This document shows, in pieces, positions 11,506-21,358 of a DNA stretch of 31,851 nucleotides (the first letter of the stretch is position 1; every line of letters starts with the position of its first letter). Source of the DNA: Hypholoma sublateritium FD-334 SS-4 (Eukaryota > Basidiomycota > Agaricomycetes > Agaricales > Strophariaceae); assembly GCA_000827495.1 (NCBI GenBank), contig KN817562.1:254687-286537 (forward strand), in the 5' to 3' direction. A model generated the notes under the pieces. The model ran no database searches. It saw nothing but the letters and a program-made list of their open reading frames with translations, and had not been told where the DNA came from. A program made the position numbers and the translations under genes.

Positions 11506-12829
11506 TTAGATACTTTGAAGCCATGGACTCACAACCCTATCGGCGATTTCGACGTTGTTTTTCTCCATGAACATCATATGGCCATTTCCAAGAATCCCAA
11601 CATCGCCAAGGGAAACATGCTCGACAGGAACACCGGCCCGTCGGAGAAAATCTACGCTGCAGTCGTCGTACACCGAGTGGTACCCAGACTGCGAGGTGAG
11701 TACCAGGACGGGTGTCTGCAGCAGGTTCGCGAGCTGACGTGAAGGCGATACCTGCTGGATACAGGTGAAGTTTGGCGAGGAGCTCACAATCTCTGTTTTT
11801 AGATCTGCCGCGGACGCAATTGGAGGGTCATAGTGCACTGGAATCTCCGTCAGTCCGAATGGGCGCGCCAGCGCGAAAGGTGGGAAGACAGCGTTCTTAA
11901 ACGGAGGCCCGATAGGCTCAAGCGCGACGATGGCTTTTACCAGTGAGGGCCGGGCATCCGCAATCGACCACCCATATTGTCCAGATTGCGAATGGGTCAT
12001 CAAAATCGCAGACTATGTATAATGAAGAGGTAGTGAGTACCAGACTACCCCACACCTAATCCAGGACGAAACGCTCACGCCGATACTATCGAGCAATGCC
12101 ACGACACCATTGTGTGTCTTCTGCGAAGCCTCAGCGGCTGACGCGAGCGATGGTACAATCGAGGCGTAGAAGCTGTCGAACGTGGGATCGCCTCGACTGC
12201 CATTCCCGACCCATTGCGTGTGTAGATGTGCGTTCGGCCAGAGGTCAAATCTCTGCGTCGCTGTAAACATCTTCTCGATCGTCAGCGTATCGAACATCGA
12301 CTGCTGGCCGTCCACCGTCTGCTGCCACGGGGAGCGCGCGCGCGAAGCCTGGTCGACTATATATAACTGGCAGCATGTGGATGGCGTTAGTACGACCAAA
12401 AACTCTGGGATTGGCACTGTCAACGTCCCACCTCGTACCCTTGCGCCATGAAGTAATCTGCCCATCCTGGTCGGCCATCGGGCGTGTTCAGGAAGTTCGT
12501 TCCTGTCATTCCTATGGGGCAACGCGACTGTCAGATTATCATCTCTTCTATTGACAGAACAAGAATAAACCTTTACCGTTTCCATGAATCATCAGCAAAG
12601 GATAGCGCGCAGTGACTTTGATAGGAGTGAGATGCTCGACGTACATTTGCTCCGCCGAGATTGAGCTGCCAATTGGGGATTGAACATACGAGCCTCCAAC
12701 ATAGAAGTAGGACCGAGTATGAAGGGTCTTCTGAATATTTTTAGGAGTATTATTTTGTGCCTCCCGCCTCCCTAATAAGACGCCAGAAAGTGCAGCGCAA
12801 AGCGAAGCAAAGAAGAAGGCGGGCTTCAT
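11506..12829 (-). CDS. Secreted alpha/beta hydrolase (esterase-like)
   Basis: Serine hydrolase of the alpha/beta fold, probably secreted. Four exons (5' to 3'): 12829-12577, 12511-12432, 12366-12079, 12012-11506; 375 residues. MKPAFFFASLCAALSGVLLG is a signal peptide. Then come RSYFYVGGSYV, EQMYVEHLTP and YPLLMIHGNGM (oxyanion-loop HGNG), TPDGRPGW, and VDQASRARSPW. The nucleophile elbow is H-S-Q-S-G, with Ser ~217. The His is in GNGHMMF (~352). The acid could be Glu ~239 in ALEPIGPP or Asp 323/324 in VYDDCS. Length and order match fungal secreted alpha/beta hydrolases often labelled esterases; the substrate cannot be told. It is co-oriented with the flanking oxidase (928 bp away) and transporter (498 bp away), which could reflect a shared catabolic role, though no regulatory motif proves this. 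Confidence 0.87.
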
Positions 12830-13327
12830 CTTCTACCAACTCATATCCTCGGAATTTGGAGCGTTTCTGCACCACCTTTATGATTTGCAGGGCGTGCGTT
12901 CATGGACGTAGATCGGAGAAGAACCGCCGTTGTTTCAGCTTAAACATAACCAGTTCCCACTCCTACACACCGCAAGAACCAACCTTAACTTCACTCCTTG
13001 TGCATCAGATGTCTGATTGGACTATGTACAAATGCATTTGCGCCCATGATCAGTTAATTTAATGGTTACATCACCCTCGAGGCAATGTGCCCGGGAGGCG
13101 ACATCTATGTACTTATAGCTTCGCGAACCCCGTATTGGAGCTGATTTATTGTTTGGGAGCAATATCCAGAGCAAACTTTCCAGTGGCAGATGGAGGTTAT
13201 GATGCCTTTAGAAAGCGAAATAAAATCGTCATTATTATTCATGCTGAACATCAAAAGAAAATACAGTCATTCAACGTGATAAAAAGCTCGTGTATACACT
13301 GGTATCGGGACATGGTACAGGGGGGCA
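12830..13327. other. Intergenic upstream of the hydrolase
   Basis: Contains the hydrolase promoter and the 3' flank of the hexose transporter. No coding potential or distinct motif was recognised. Confidence 0.45.
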
Positions 13328-16083
13328 TTATGCCGACGCTTTTTCATCGTGGTCGACACCGATGTCGTGTGCCTACGGTAACATAATGTTTAGCATTGAG
13401 AAAATGTGGAGAAGAGCCATGCGAAGACTCACCACTTTATCTTTGGCATCGGCATAGGTGCTATGGTTAACGAAAGTCTCGTTTTCGGCGATGATCTTCT
13501 TCCGGTACTCGTTTGATCCAATGACTGCACAGCAATATTAGTTGGCGCCCCGGCGGCGATAAGAGCCATAATGAACTTACTCGACGACTCGCGGTATAGA
13601 AGATCGATTTGCTCGAGCGAAAGACCTTTAGTCTCGGGGATGAAGAAGTACCTGGATAAATGATCGCCATCAGCATCACCTGGATCAACGCCTTGGATGT
13701 GACCTACGTGAAGACCAGGCAGCCCACACAGGTTCCGCCCCAGATGAAGAAGACCTTCACGCCGAGATTGGCAGCTTTGACGCCGTTGACGCCAAATGTA
13801 GTCTTATCGACGAGGTACGGGGTGGCGTATCCGATGCCGAAGTTCCACAGCCAGTTGCTCGCCACGGAAAGCGACATACCCTTTGCACGGATCCCGAGAG
13901 GCTATCGAACAGACCGGAAGAATCAGGGCACTGCAACTCGTAGTGACTGGATATACATACGAAGATCTCTCCAGTGAGCACCCAGATAACTGGTCCCCAA
14001 GATGTAGCGAAGAAGGCGATGTAGCTACGATGCCCATGTCATCAGATTCTTGGGACCACCGCGGAATTCGAGGATGAATGAAACGTACATGCAAGTGAAT
14101 GCAATCAGCACCCTTTGGGCAGTGATGTTGACGGCGTTTCCTGCTGCAGTCATGTGTGGTGTGCCCACAGTAACACCGACGATGGCTACGATGAATTCGC
14201 TCATACACATGCCAAATGCGCCGATGAGCAGAAGCCTTCTACGCCCGACGCGGTCGATAAGCTGAACACCGACGATGGTCATCACCGTGTTGACGACATC
14301 TGCAATGATTCTGGGATACCATTGATTAGGCCAGGATTTTATTAGGCATGAAAGATTGACGTACTGGATGATAAAGGCATTCTTGATACCAGCTTGCATG
14401 AAGAAGGTCTGTTAAGAACATAAGCTATGCTGTAATAAAAAAAGAAATTATGCGTATATGCCACATACGGTTCCGTAGTAGACTACGTAAAATCCATTAG
14501 CATGGTACACGAACGTAACGAAGTAGGGACGTACAAATGAAGTTGATGCCTGTGAGTTGTTGCCACTAAACGCCCATAAATTAATCGGTATCAGTGTCCG
14601 ATGAGCACGATATGCACTCACACCCTGCATTAAGATACCCGTCCATGTTCTCCATCCGTTCCTGTTCTCCGTATTCCTGAAGCAGTCGGCATAACTGGCC
14701 GCATCTGCCTTCAGCTCAACCGCAAGAGCCGTTGAGATTTCGAGTGCCTCTGCTTCGACCTCCGGCGAGTCATACGGAAGTGTCATCAACCTTCCGAGGG
14801 CTCTGCGCGCTTCGACTTGCTTGTTCTTCAACAGAAGATAGCGAGGCGATTCGGGGAGACAGATCTATTTTTGGTTTCATTAATGTTATTTGGCACGCTG
14901 CGCGCAAAATCTGGCTCACCATTCCACCGGCGAGCACGGCGGCCCAGACAAACTGAACGGCGATGGGAATCTGGGGTGAAGAAGTGGGGTGAGCATGTGG
15001 TTGTTATGAACGCCCAAGATAGAACAGTGCATTGCAGCATCAACGGGAGGCAGCATCCCCTGCGGGCCATATGTGCATACATGCGCAAGCACGGCCATGC
15101 ACGAGTCAGGAGACTGGCGAGATGATGGCAAGATACTCACTCTCCATGAAGAATGATTTTGGCGATTCTTTGTTGAATTCAAAACGATGGCGGCAAGGAG
15201 TGCTCCGATTGTAACTGAATGAATACAGCCGGAGTGAGCGGACACTTATGGGGACAGATAGCAGGAGGCGCAAACGCGGCGAAATACTGACTGGCAAGTT
15301 GATAAAGACCAACAATGAGTCCACGAATTGATTTAGGTGAACACTGTTGCATCGTCAGCAATGCGGTTCATTGTGCCATAGGAAGGAAACGACATTACCT
15401 CTGATTGGTACATGGGCACGAGGGTAGAGACGAGACCCTAGACAAGCCAAATCAAAAAATGTGCAAGCGTCATAGATATTTTTGCTCACCACACCGATAC
15501 CAGCGATAACACGGCCCACGATAAATGTAGCCCATCGTGTATCCAGTTGGAGTCCGACACCGAGTGAAAAAATGGCACATGCCGCGACAAGACCCCATTT
15601 ACGACCAACTCTGTCGCCCATAGGGAACGCAAAAAGAGCACCAAAGAATGTTCCAGCAGAGAGGATGGACACCTGAACATCGAGAGCGGTGAGGCGAATA
15701 AAATGGATGGAAGAGAGCTCCTACTCACCACGAGAGACTTGTCGTTCGTTGGGATGAACCAGCCGTTATTACCGTTATCGATTAGACTAATGTCAAACTT
15801 TCCGAAATTCTCTAGCCAATTGTCCATGGCAATTACACCTCCAATTGTTCCGGTATCATAACTATAACGCAGAACGTTCAGCTTGCGTGGGGAATAAAAG
15901 AGAGAACACGAACCCGAACAAAATTCCACCAAAGCCTGAGAGAAAATAATGATTGGTTAGGATGATGATGCAGACGTTCTCACTGCCTGCGAACGGCTTA
16001 CCTGCGAAAGCAGACATGATGACAGCCCATAATAGCGATGCTGTCTCGATACCGCCGCCGGTACCTCCTGCACCTCCAGCCAT
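13328..16083 (-). CDS. MFS hexose transporter, intron-rich paralog
   Basis: Plasma-membrane sugar:proton symporter of the MFS sugar-porter family, with about 12 membrane segments. Eighteen exons (5' to 3'): 16083-16002, 15935-15914, 15861-15729, 15672-15490, 15437-15399, 15343-15292, 15214-15141, 14970-14920, 14864-14622, 14565-14535, 14482-14469, 14408-14365, 14310-14089, 14024-13961, 13901-13708, 13651-13581, 13524-13433, 13372-13328; 551 residues with every phase consistent. Signatures are FGGILFGYDTGTIGG, GDRVGRKWG, VGRVIAGIGVG, VPMYQSE, LPESPRYLLLKNK, QQLTGINFIFYYG, DRVGRRRLLLIG, SWGPVIWVLTGEIF, PLGIRAKGMSLS and IPETKGLSLEQID. Exons of 14 and 22 nt are microexons. It is the diverged paralog of the transporter at 25665-27549 on the other strand, which has only six exons. 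Which hexose it carries is not visible. Confidence 0.93.
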
Positions 16084-16177
16084 GTTTGAGTGCGCGTTAA
16101 GTGAGGGGGTGAAGAAATGCGGAGAGGTGGGACTAAGTGATGTGAACCAGCCTAAGAGGACCTGGATTCGAAGCTAG

Positions 16178-16183
16178 TTTATA
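16178..16183 (-). promoter_or_regulatory. TATA box of the intron-rich hexose transporter
   Basis: TATAAA on the minus strand about 95 bp upstream of the ATG at 16083. A pyrimidine-rich leader (plus-strand purine run 16102-16130) lies between. Position and spacing fit a fungal core promoter; not proven. Confidence 0.5.
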
Positions 16184-17952
16184 TGGATCCCGAGAAGCCC
16201 TCAGAGTCACCGTGGGACCAAACAAGCGGTTAGTGATATGGCATACGGGTCTTCTCCATGATATGCGGGGTGAGAAGCGATCTGGAATCCTCCATTGGAC
16301 AGGCCGTTGGCAAGGCCCGAGATCCCTGACGTTCGATGATTGTACACGAAGGGAAAGGCAACCCAAACGCCAGCTGGAGTGGGAAATCGGCCTTGTCCGT
16401 CGGGACACATCGATACTTCTGCATTATGATCAATACTGGCTTTGGCAAGTTCCTTCCCGAAATGTATGTACCAGCTCGCTACCGGACCTTGGTCTCTAGC
16501 AAAATGTAAGTTTATGACTGGATTATGACTGAAAAAAGGGAGTTGAAATCGCACCATACCAGAGGGAGGCCCTCGTGACGCCTCTCGCCAGAAAATGGCC
16601 GGCAAAGGCAAGTCAAACGGCATGCTACGTGCGAAATACTAAGGACATCGGCGACGGAATGAACTCAACATGGTGGTTTGAACAAAAGCGGTATTCTGAT
16701 GCCACTGCTAAAAATAGATCAGCCCGCGGGCTAATTGATAGAGCGCCAAATTCAAAGAATTGCGTCCTCCTAAAGTCCTTCTTTAAGCGCAGGGGTATAC
16801 ATCCACCGTCGCTTCGAGCTGTTATTAACTGCTTCTTTTGCCATGTTGTCAGTGCCATGCACCCCGACCTACCCCAGCTCAACGCATTGGCCGGATGGTC
16901 CTAAAACAGATATGGAGACATATTTATAGGTGGGCTTTTTATCCCGCACTCTGTCAGTACACAGATAAATATCCATGTGGTTCGGTATAGGCCAGCCGAC
17001 GTACCCTTCACGTAACGCAGAAAAAATGCCACAGACTTTTATCACAAGTGATGAATGTGTATAGATCACAATTGATTTGCGTCCACATATTACTGCAAAC
17101 ACACCTTTCAATGGTATGATCCGGGAAGCGCTGGAGCGTCAATTTTAGACAGAAATTTTTCTAACCATTGCGAACGCTCTGAACTCGCCGTTGGTACTGT
17201 CGTCTGGAGTATTCAAGTGATACAAATGCATATTCCATCCGGCCAAGTGGCAGTTTGTCGTTTCAGCGGAGATAGGCGCGTGCGGCCGAGGAATTGCACC
17301 CTATTGCACCCAGTACACCACCCCAAGCGTAGCCCTACTCATTCAAGCAATTACACCCAGTTTTTTTATCGATTCTACCCAAGAAAGCCTCTGTCCGGCC
17401 GCTTAAAGATAATCTGATCAGTACATAATACATTTTCGCTCGCCCACACATGGAAAAGCAGCATCATAGGTCAGTTATAGATACAAATCCGCTGGACTCT
17501 CACAATAGGTACAATTGCCGCTCATAACCCCCGGACTTCGAGCTTCCGTGTCACCACTATCAGAGATGCGAGCACGCATGCAATTCGCTAGCCTCAAGCG
17601 CAGTCCTTGAACGTCGGGCATGTAGGTGGCGTCCGCACACCCTTCGCGGCGCCGACGGCGTGCACAGCGTCGTATAGACATACTAGCCCAATGCCCCGAG
17701 CAGGAGGCGCTCACCATGTCAGGCGATCAGAAAAGACCACTTGCGATCATCTCAGGGCGTCATATGCACGCACCCAATCAGACACGATCGCGTGCAATTA
17801 CCCCGGGCTCCGGCTTATTCAAATGCAGACGCCCCAATAAATATCACGGGTTCACCGCGCCGTGCCTGACCAGGTGGTCTGGGCACGGGTACGCGGGCTG
17901 GGCCGCTGGACCAATAAAGTGCAATCTCCAAGCCAACGCGACGCCTGGATCT

Positions 17953-17970
17953 GGGCGTGGGCGTGGGCGT
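17953..17970. repeat. Triple GGGCGT hexamer repeat
   Basis: Three perfect tandem copies of GGGCGT, directly followed by the interleaved inverted repeats at 17971-17998. It could be a zinc-finger binding array or simple GC-rich slippage. Confidence 0.7.
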
Positions 17971-17998
17971 CTGGGGACGCCCCAGTCCCGCACTGGGG
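17971..17998. repeat. Interleaved CTGGGG/CCCCAG inverted repeats
   Basis: CTGGGG (17971-17976), then CCCCAG (17980-17985), then CTGGGG again (17993-17998). The middle element can pair with either side; the right pairing extends to 7-bp arms (CCCCAGT with ACTGGGG). CTGGGG resembles the SYGGGG core bound by Mig1/CreA-type glucose repressors, but it is about 1.9 kb from the nearest transporter start. Confidence 0.55.
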
Positions 17999-19298
17999 AC
18001 AGGATCCGATGCCTACCCCAGGCGCGCCCCGCCCCAGACACACAGCTTCCCCGCCTTTCGCAGCTGCACGGGGATGTCGGCCGCGCCAGTTTCATCGTCT
18101 TACCATCGAGCGCGATCGTGCATAACCTCCAAATTCCATGCCCGCCCGCCCGCACGCGCACGGATTTGTCATAAGGACGCTACAAGCTCCGTGCGCGCAC
18201 GGCACCCCCGCTGCATTTCGCGCATTTGACATGCGGGGGCGGGGCGCAACCGGCTTCTTCACGTAGCCGAGCGCAGCCGAGTGCTGCCGAAGTCCCATCA
18301 CGAAGCACGTGGGGGGATGTGGGGCGCCGCGGGGCATCGGGCCGCCACTCGTGTGCCACTTTTGCGGGGTGCGCTCGCCGCTAAGCCTCGAATATGGCAG
18401 CACTGCGCAGGAACGCACGGACGGAAAAATGAGCGGTGAATATATAGTGCGCTGCGAGATGACTGCACTCCTTCAGTGAATTTTTAATGCGAACGAGTGC
18501 TGCTGGATGCAGCTGCGGGGATTCGTTTAGCGGAGCAGCGGGCGCCAGAGCTTAGACGCCCGGGCGCGCTGATGACGAGCTTCGTTGACATTGACAACGG
18601 CGCTGCTGTATGCTTCCACCTGCTTCCACCGCACTTTTTTTCTGATCTCGTGTTCATATAGAGTACGATGCTTCGCCGCCGGCGGGGCGTCATCGAGGTT
18701 CCTTGTACACCTGCCGCCATGGCATGCCTTACTTAGCAAGGTGCTTCCCCCGGCGAAATTTAATCATTCTGCAATAAAAAATCGTTGATTCTGTCTCAAC
18801 ATGGCGTTTTACTGATGCACCCGCCGCGCCGCTTTCTCGGCGTATTGCAGGCATTACTCCTTCGGAGCCGGAGAATGATCTGTGCGCCTAATCCCCTTCT
18901 TGAGATACTCCCTTACCTAAACCCTTATAACGCCTTCCACGTGGGAATATGCGTCTTGAGTTCTAACACGCCTCCGCAACCGGCGTCCCGCAGGCGTGCC
19001 ACGAGGTCGGCTGATCATGTTCTGCATCCTACTTAACAAGGCCTGGCTGTATTGAATTCGCCTTTCTCGACCCGGGACAAGCGACTAGGACCACCCCGCA
19101 ATTACAAAAACCACTCGCAGTCTCGCCTGGTCTACATACACCCCTCGAGATTACCCCGCCGCGCGCAGCAGCCGCGCCGCACGTCTCGGTGCGCCCCGAC
19201 GGGCGCGCCACCCTTTCCCACACCCTGCACGCCGGAATATAAGGAGCGCCTCGCGCGCGAATGTGATTTCCCCGCACAGCCTCGCAGCGTACTTAATC

Positions 19299-20465
19299 TT
19301 AATTAATTCGCGGCGGCACCCGCGGGCGCCGCTGGACGAGCTGCCCCACCCTCTCCCGCAGCGCCGCCAAGACGCCGCCGCTGCGCCTCTCCTCCTCGCG
19401 CTCGCTGGACGGTGCCCGCGCGTGCGCGCCCGCGGGCCGGTGACGTAGGCCGCAGCACCTCGCCGGCGGCGGAAGGGCCGGCGCGGCGAACGCGCGCGCG
19501 AGGCGCATGCGGTCCTCGACGTCCGCGGGCGTGTGCCCCTGCGCGGGCCGCACGACGGTGTACGCCGGCGCGGCGCGCGGCTCGACGAACGGCGGTGCGC
19601 CCACGGCGTCGTGGTACGCGGGCGGCGGCGGGTTGAGCCGGTGGTTGCGCGCGCTCGCGCTGTCGTCGTCGTCCCAGTCGAGGTCCCACTCTTCGTCGTC
19701 GCTCTCTTCGCCGGCGCCGCCCACATCGACGTCGAGGAGCATGTAGCTGTCGTCTTCGCGACCGTCGTCGTCGTCGTCGATCCCGTACCCGCCGCCGCCG
19801 CCGGCGTCGAGCTCTTCTTCGCACAGCGCCCGTACGACGCCGGCGAGCCACGCGTGCGTCGCACGGTCGGGCAGGACGTCCCACTGCAGCACACGGCACA
19901 GCTCACGCTCCATGCGCTTCAGCTCTCGCACCCCAAACACGCCCCCGCCGATGTCCGCCCACCACTCGAGCGGCGCCTTCGCCGCATCGGCGACCTTCGC
20001 CGACACGAGCACGGCCGCGAGGAAGAGGCGCGCAGCGTCGTTGCCGTACGCGACGCTGTACGGCACGGCATCCTTGTACCTGAGCAGCAGCGCCATCGCA
20101 CCGATGACGACGGGGAGCGGGAGCGCGGATCTAGCGAGGGCGCGGGCGATGTATGTGGGCAGCGTCGCCTGCCAGGCGGACTGCGGCGCGGGGTAGGGAT
20201 ACCGCGCCGAGCCGAAGATGCGCGTGATGAGCGTTGCGAGGGCGTGCGCCACGCGCTGGGCGGCGGGGCCTGCGGTGTGGATTGGTGTGGTGCATAGAGG
20301 CGCTGTGTGCCGCCGGGTGAAGGAGTACGCTGGATGCGGGGCGTGCGCGGGGATTTGTGTGGGCGCCTGCGGGGTGCGGGGTGTGATCCACATTTCCCGA
20401 TTGGGCAAGTGATAGGCGCCGAGGCCCAGTCGCCGACGCTGGGGTCCGTATTCCACCGCTGCCAT
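19299..20465 (-). CDS. Cyclin (Pho80/PCL-like), intronless
   Basis: Regulatory subunit of a cyclin-dependent kinase. A single 388-residue frame starts at the first ATG in frame (20465). A cyclin box spans roughly residues 100-198: LPVVIGAMALLLRYKDAV, then DAARLFLAAVLVSAKVADA, WWADIGGGVFGVRELKRMER and CRVLQWDVL. The N-terminal ~90 residues are Pro/Ala/His-rich. After the box comes a strongly acidic Asp/Glu/Gly stretch (~215-270) and a Pro/Arg-rich tail ending in RRPRVPPRIN. The arrangement suits PCL/Pho80-like fungal cyclins more than B-type cyclins, but the subfamily is not certain. It is striking for having no intron, very high GC and long open frames on other strands, while its neighbours have up to 18 exons. 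Confidence 0.82.
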   Translation of the reverse strand: MAAVEYGPQRRRLGLGAYHLPNREMWITPRTPQAPTQIPAHAPHPAYSFTRRHTAPLCTTPIHTAGPAAQRVAHALATLITRIFGSARYPYPAPQSAWQATLPTYIARALARSALPLPVVIGAMALLLRYKDAVPYSVAYGNDAARLFLAAVLVSAKVADAAKAPLEWWADIGGGVFGVRELKRMERELCRVLQWDVLPDRATHAWLAGVVRALCEEELDAGGGGGYGIDDDDDGREDDSYMLLDVDVGGAGEESDDEEWDLDWDDDDSASARNHRLNPPPPAYHDAVGAPPFVEPRAAPAYTVVRPAQGHTPADVEDRMRLARAFAAPALPPPARCCGLRHRPAGAHARAPSSEREEERRSGGVLAALRERVGQLVQRRPRVPPRIN

Positions 20466-21139
20466 TGTGACTGCTGGACTCAGGCTATCGTCGTGCAGCA
20501 CACACTATACCGTGGATGGGTGGTGGAAGTGGGGGTTGGAGCGCAGGAGAGCGGCGGGGAAAGGGAAGACATTGGTCGGCGCGTACCGAGACATGGTGCA
20601 TCTCCTTTCCAAGGCGGGCAGTTGGTGAGCTTACTTTCGTTATAATGCTTGAGCATATCGCACCTGATTGTCTGACAGGTTTAGTGAGCTGGCAAACGCG
20701 CATGCTATTGTCTATTTTCTGTCGACAATCGAAAGTCTCGTGGACTACACTGGGCGCTGACTGCTATGTGTTACGTCACATCAGGCTGAGGCTAGTATTC
20801 TTTTAGACGTTCTGTCTTTGGTCGTGCCTACTTGTTCTGGAGTTGTAATACCATCATTCTAGTCGTACGGGCTGGATTAGACGGGCACATACGGCGTCTC
20901 CCGTGGGCCTGGGTCTGCCGTAGCCGTCTGCAGCCGTGCGCCGTCACGCGCTTCGGTCCAAGATGATCGATTGCAATCGCGCGCGTTTCACGAGACCGCG
21001 GCGACGCCACTCTATATTTCCCCTTGGATGCAACCACCTTCAAGAATTCCTACCTCGAGCCATATCCAGCAATCGCCCCTCATCTCCCCCGTACTTCCCC
21101 ATGATGGCCCCTGGACTCGGGGGCGGCTCGTCGGTCTTA
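20466..21139. other. Intergenic: cyclin promoter side and transposon flank
   Basis: 674 bp upstream of the cyclin, ending at the TA where the Tc1/mariner element is inserted. No gene is supported; open frames here lack motifs and one runs through the transposon end. Confidence 0.5.
21138..21139. repeat. TA target-site duplication, left
   Basis: TA directly outside the left CAGTGC end; matched by TA at 24920-24921. Restoring one TA gives a continuous flank (ggtct-TA-aggtc). Confidence 0.7.
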
Positions 21140-21209
21140 CAGTGCTTTGCATATTGTTTTGCACGACAAAACTCGCCGAAAAAAATCGCGTGACTGACAG
21201 TCACTTTCC
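21140..21209 (+). repeat. Left terminal inverted repeat
   Basis: Pairs with 24848-24919. The first 32 bases (starting CAGTGCTTTGCATATTG) are identical to the reverse complement of the right end, followed by an A-rich run and a TGACTGACAGTCA palindrome (GTGACT-GAC-AGTCAC at 21190-21204). A further AGTGAC at 21213-21218 can pair with 21200-21205. Likely transposase binding site, and it must also sit in the promoter region of the inward-facing passenger gene. Confidence 0.85.
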
Positions 21210-21358
21210 CACAGTGACCCTAAGCCCTGTCGGACGATTTCTCAGAGTGCCGACACCGACCCTTCACCACTTTGCTATCTCGTGCCACAATTGTGCCTCG
21301 TTTGACGATGAGGACCACTCATTTCGGGGATGCCGCCCCTTTGATACCTTGATTTTCA

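Larger units (their letters stand above)
16084..19298. other. Long GC-rich intergenic region
   Basis: 3.2 kb between the hexose transporter promoter and the 3' end of the cyclin. Many frames stay open in the 17.6-18.4 kb part because of high GC, but their translations are Arg/Pro/Ala-rich and contain no family motif or splice-supported model. It holds the GGGCGT repeats and interleaved inverted repeats listed separately. I see no gene here; a noncoding transcript or a short fast-evolving secreted protein cannot be excluded. Confidence 0.5.

Noticed and set aside
14448..14640. Apparent decay of the hexose transporter after ILMQG
   Set aside because: The odd reading GVSAYRAHRT is intron; using GTGAGT at 14621 plus a 14-nt microexon restores the complete QQLTGINFIFYYGT motif.
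16161..16180. tRNA B-box-like GATTCGAA
   Set aside because: No A-box, no acceptor-stem pairing and no cloverleaf around it.
16207..16623. 138-codon minus-strand open frame upstream of the hexose transporter
   Set aside because: No recognisable domain, and it overlaps the transporter's likely promoter and upstream region.
17626..18174. 182-codon plus-strand open frame
   Set aside because: Arg/Pro/Ala-rich translation in a high-GC stretch with long open frames on both strands; no motif, splice model or promoter.
19533..20297. 254-codon plus-strand open frame
   Set aside because: Antisense shadow of the GC-rich cyclin; the cyclin frame has real motifs.
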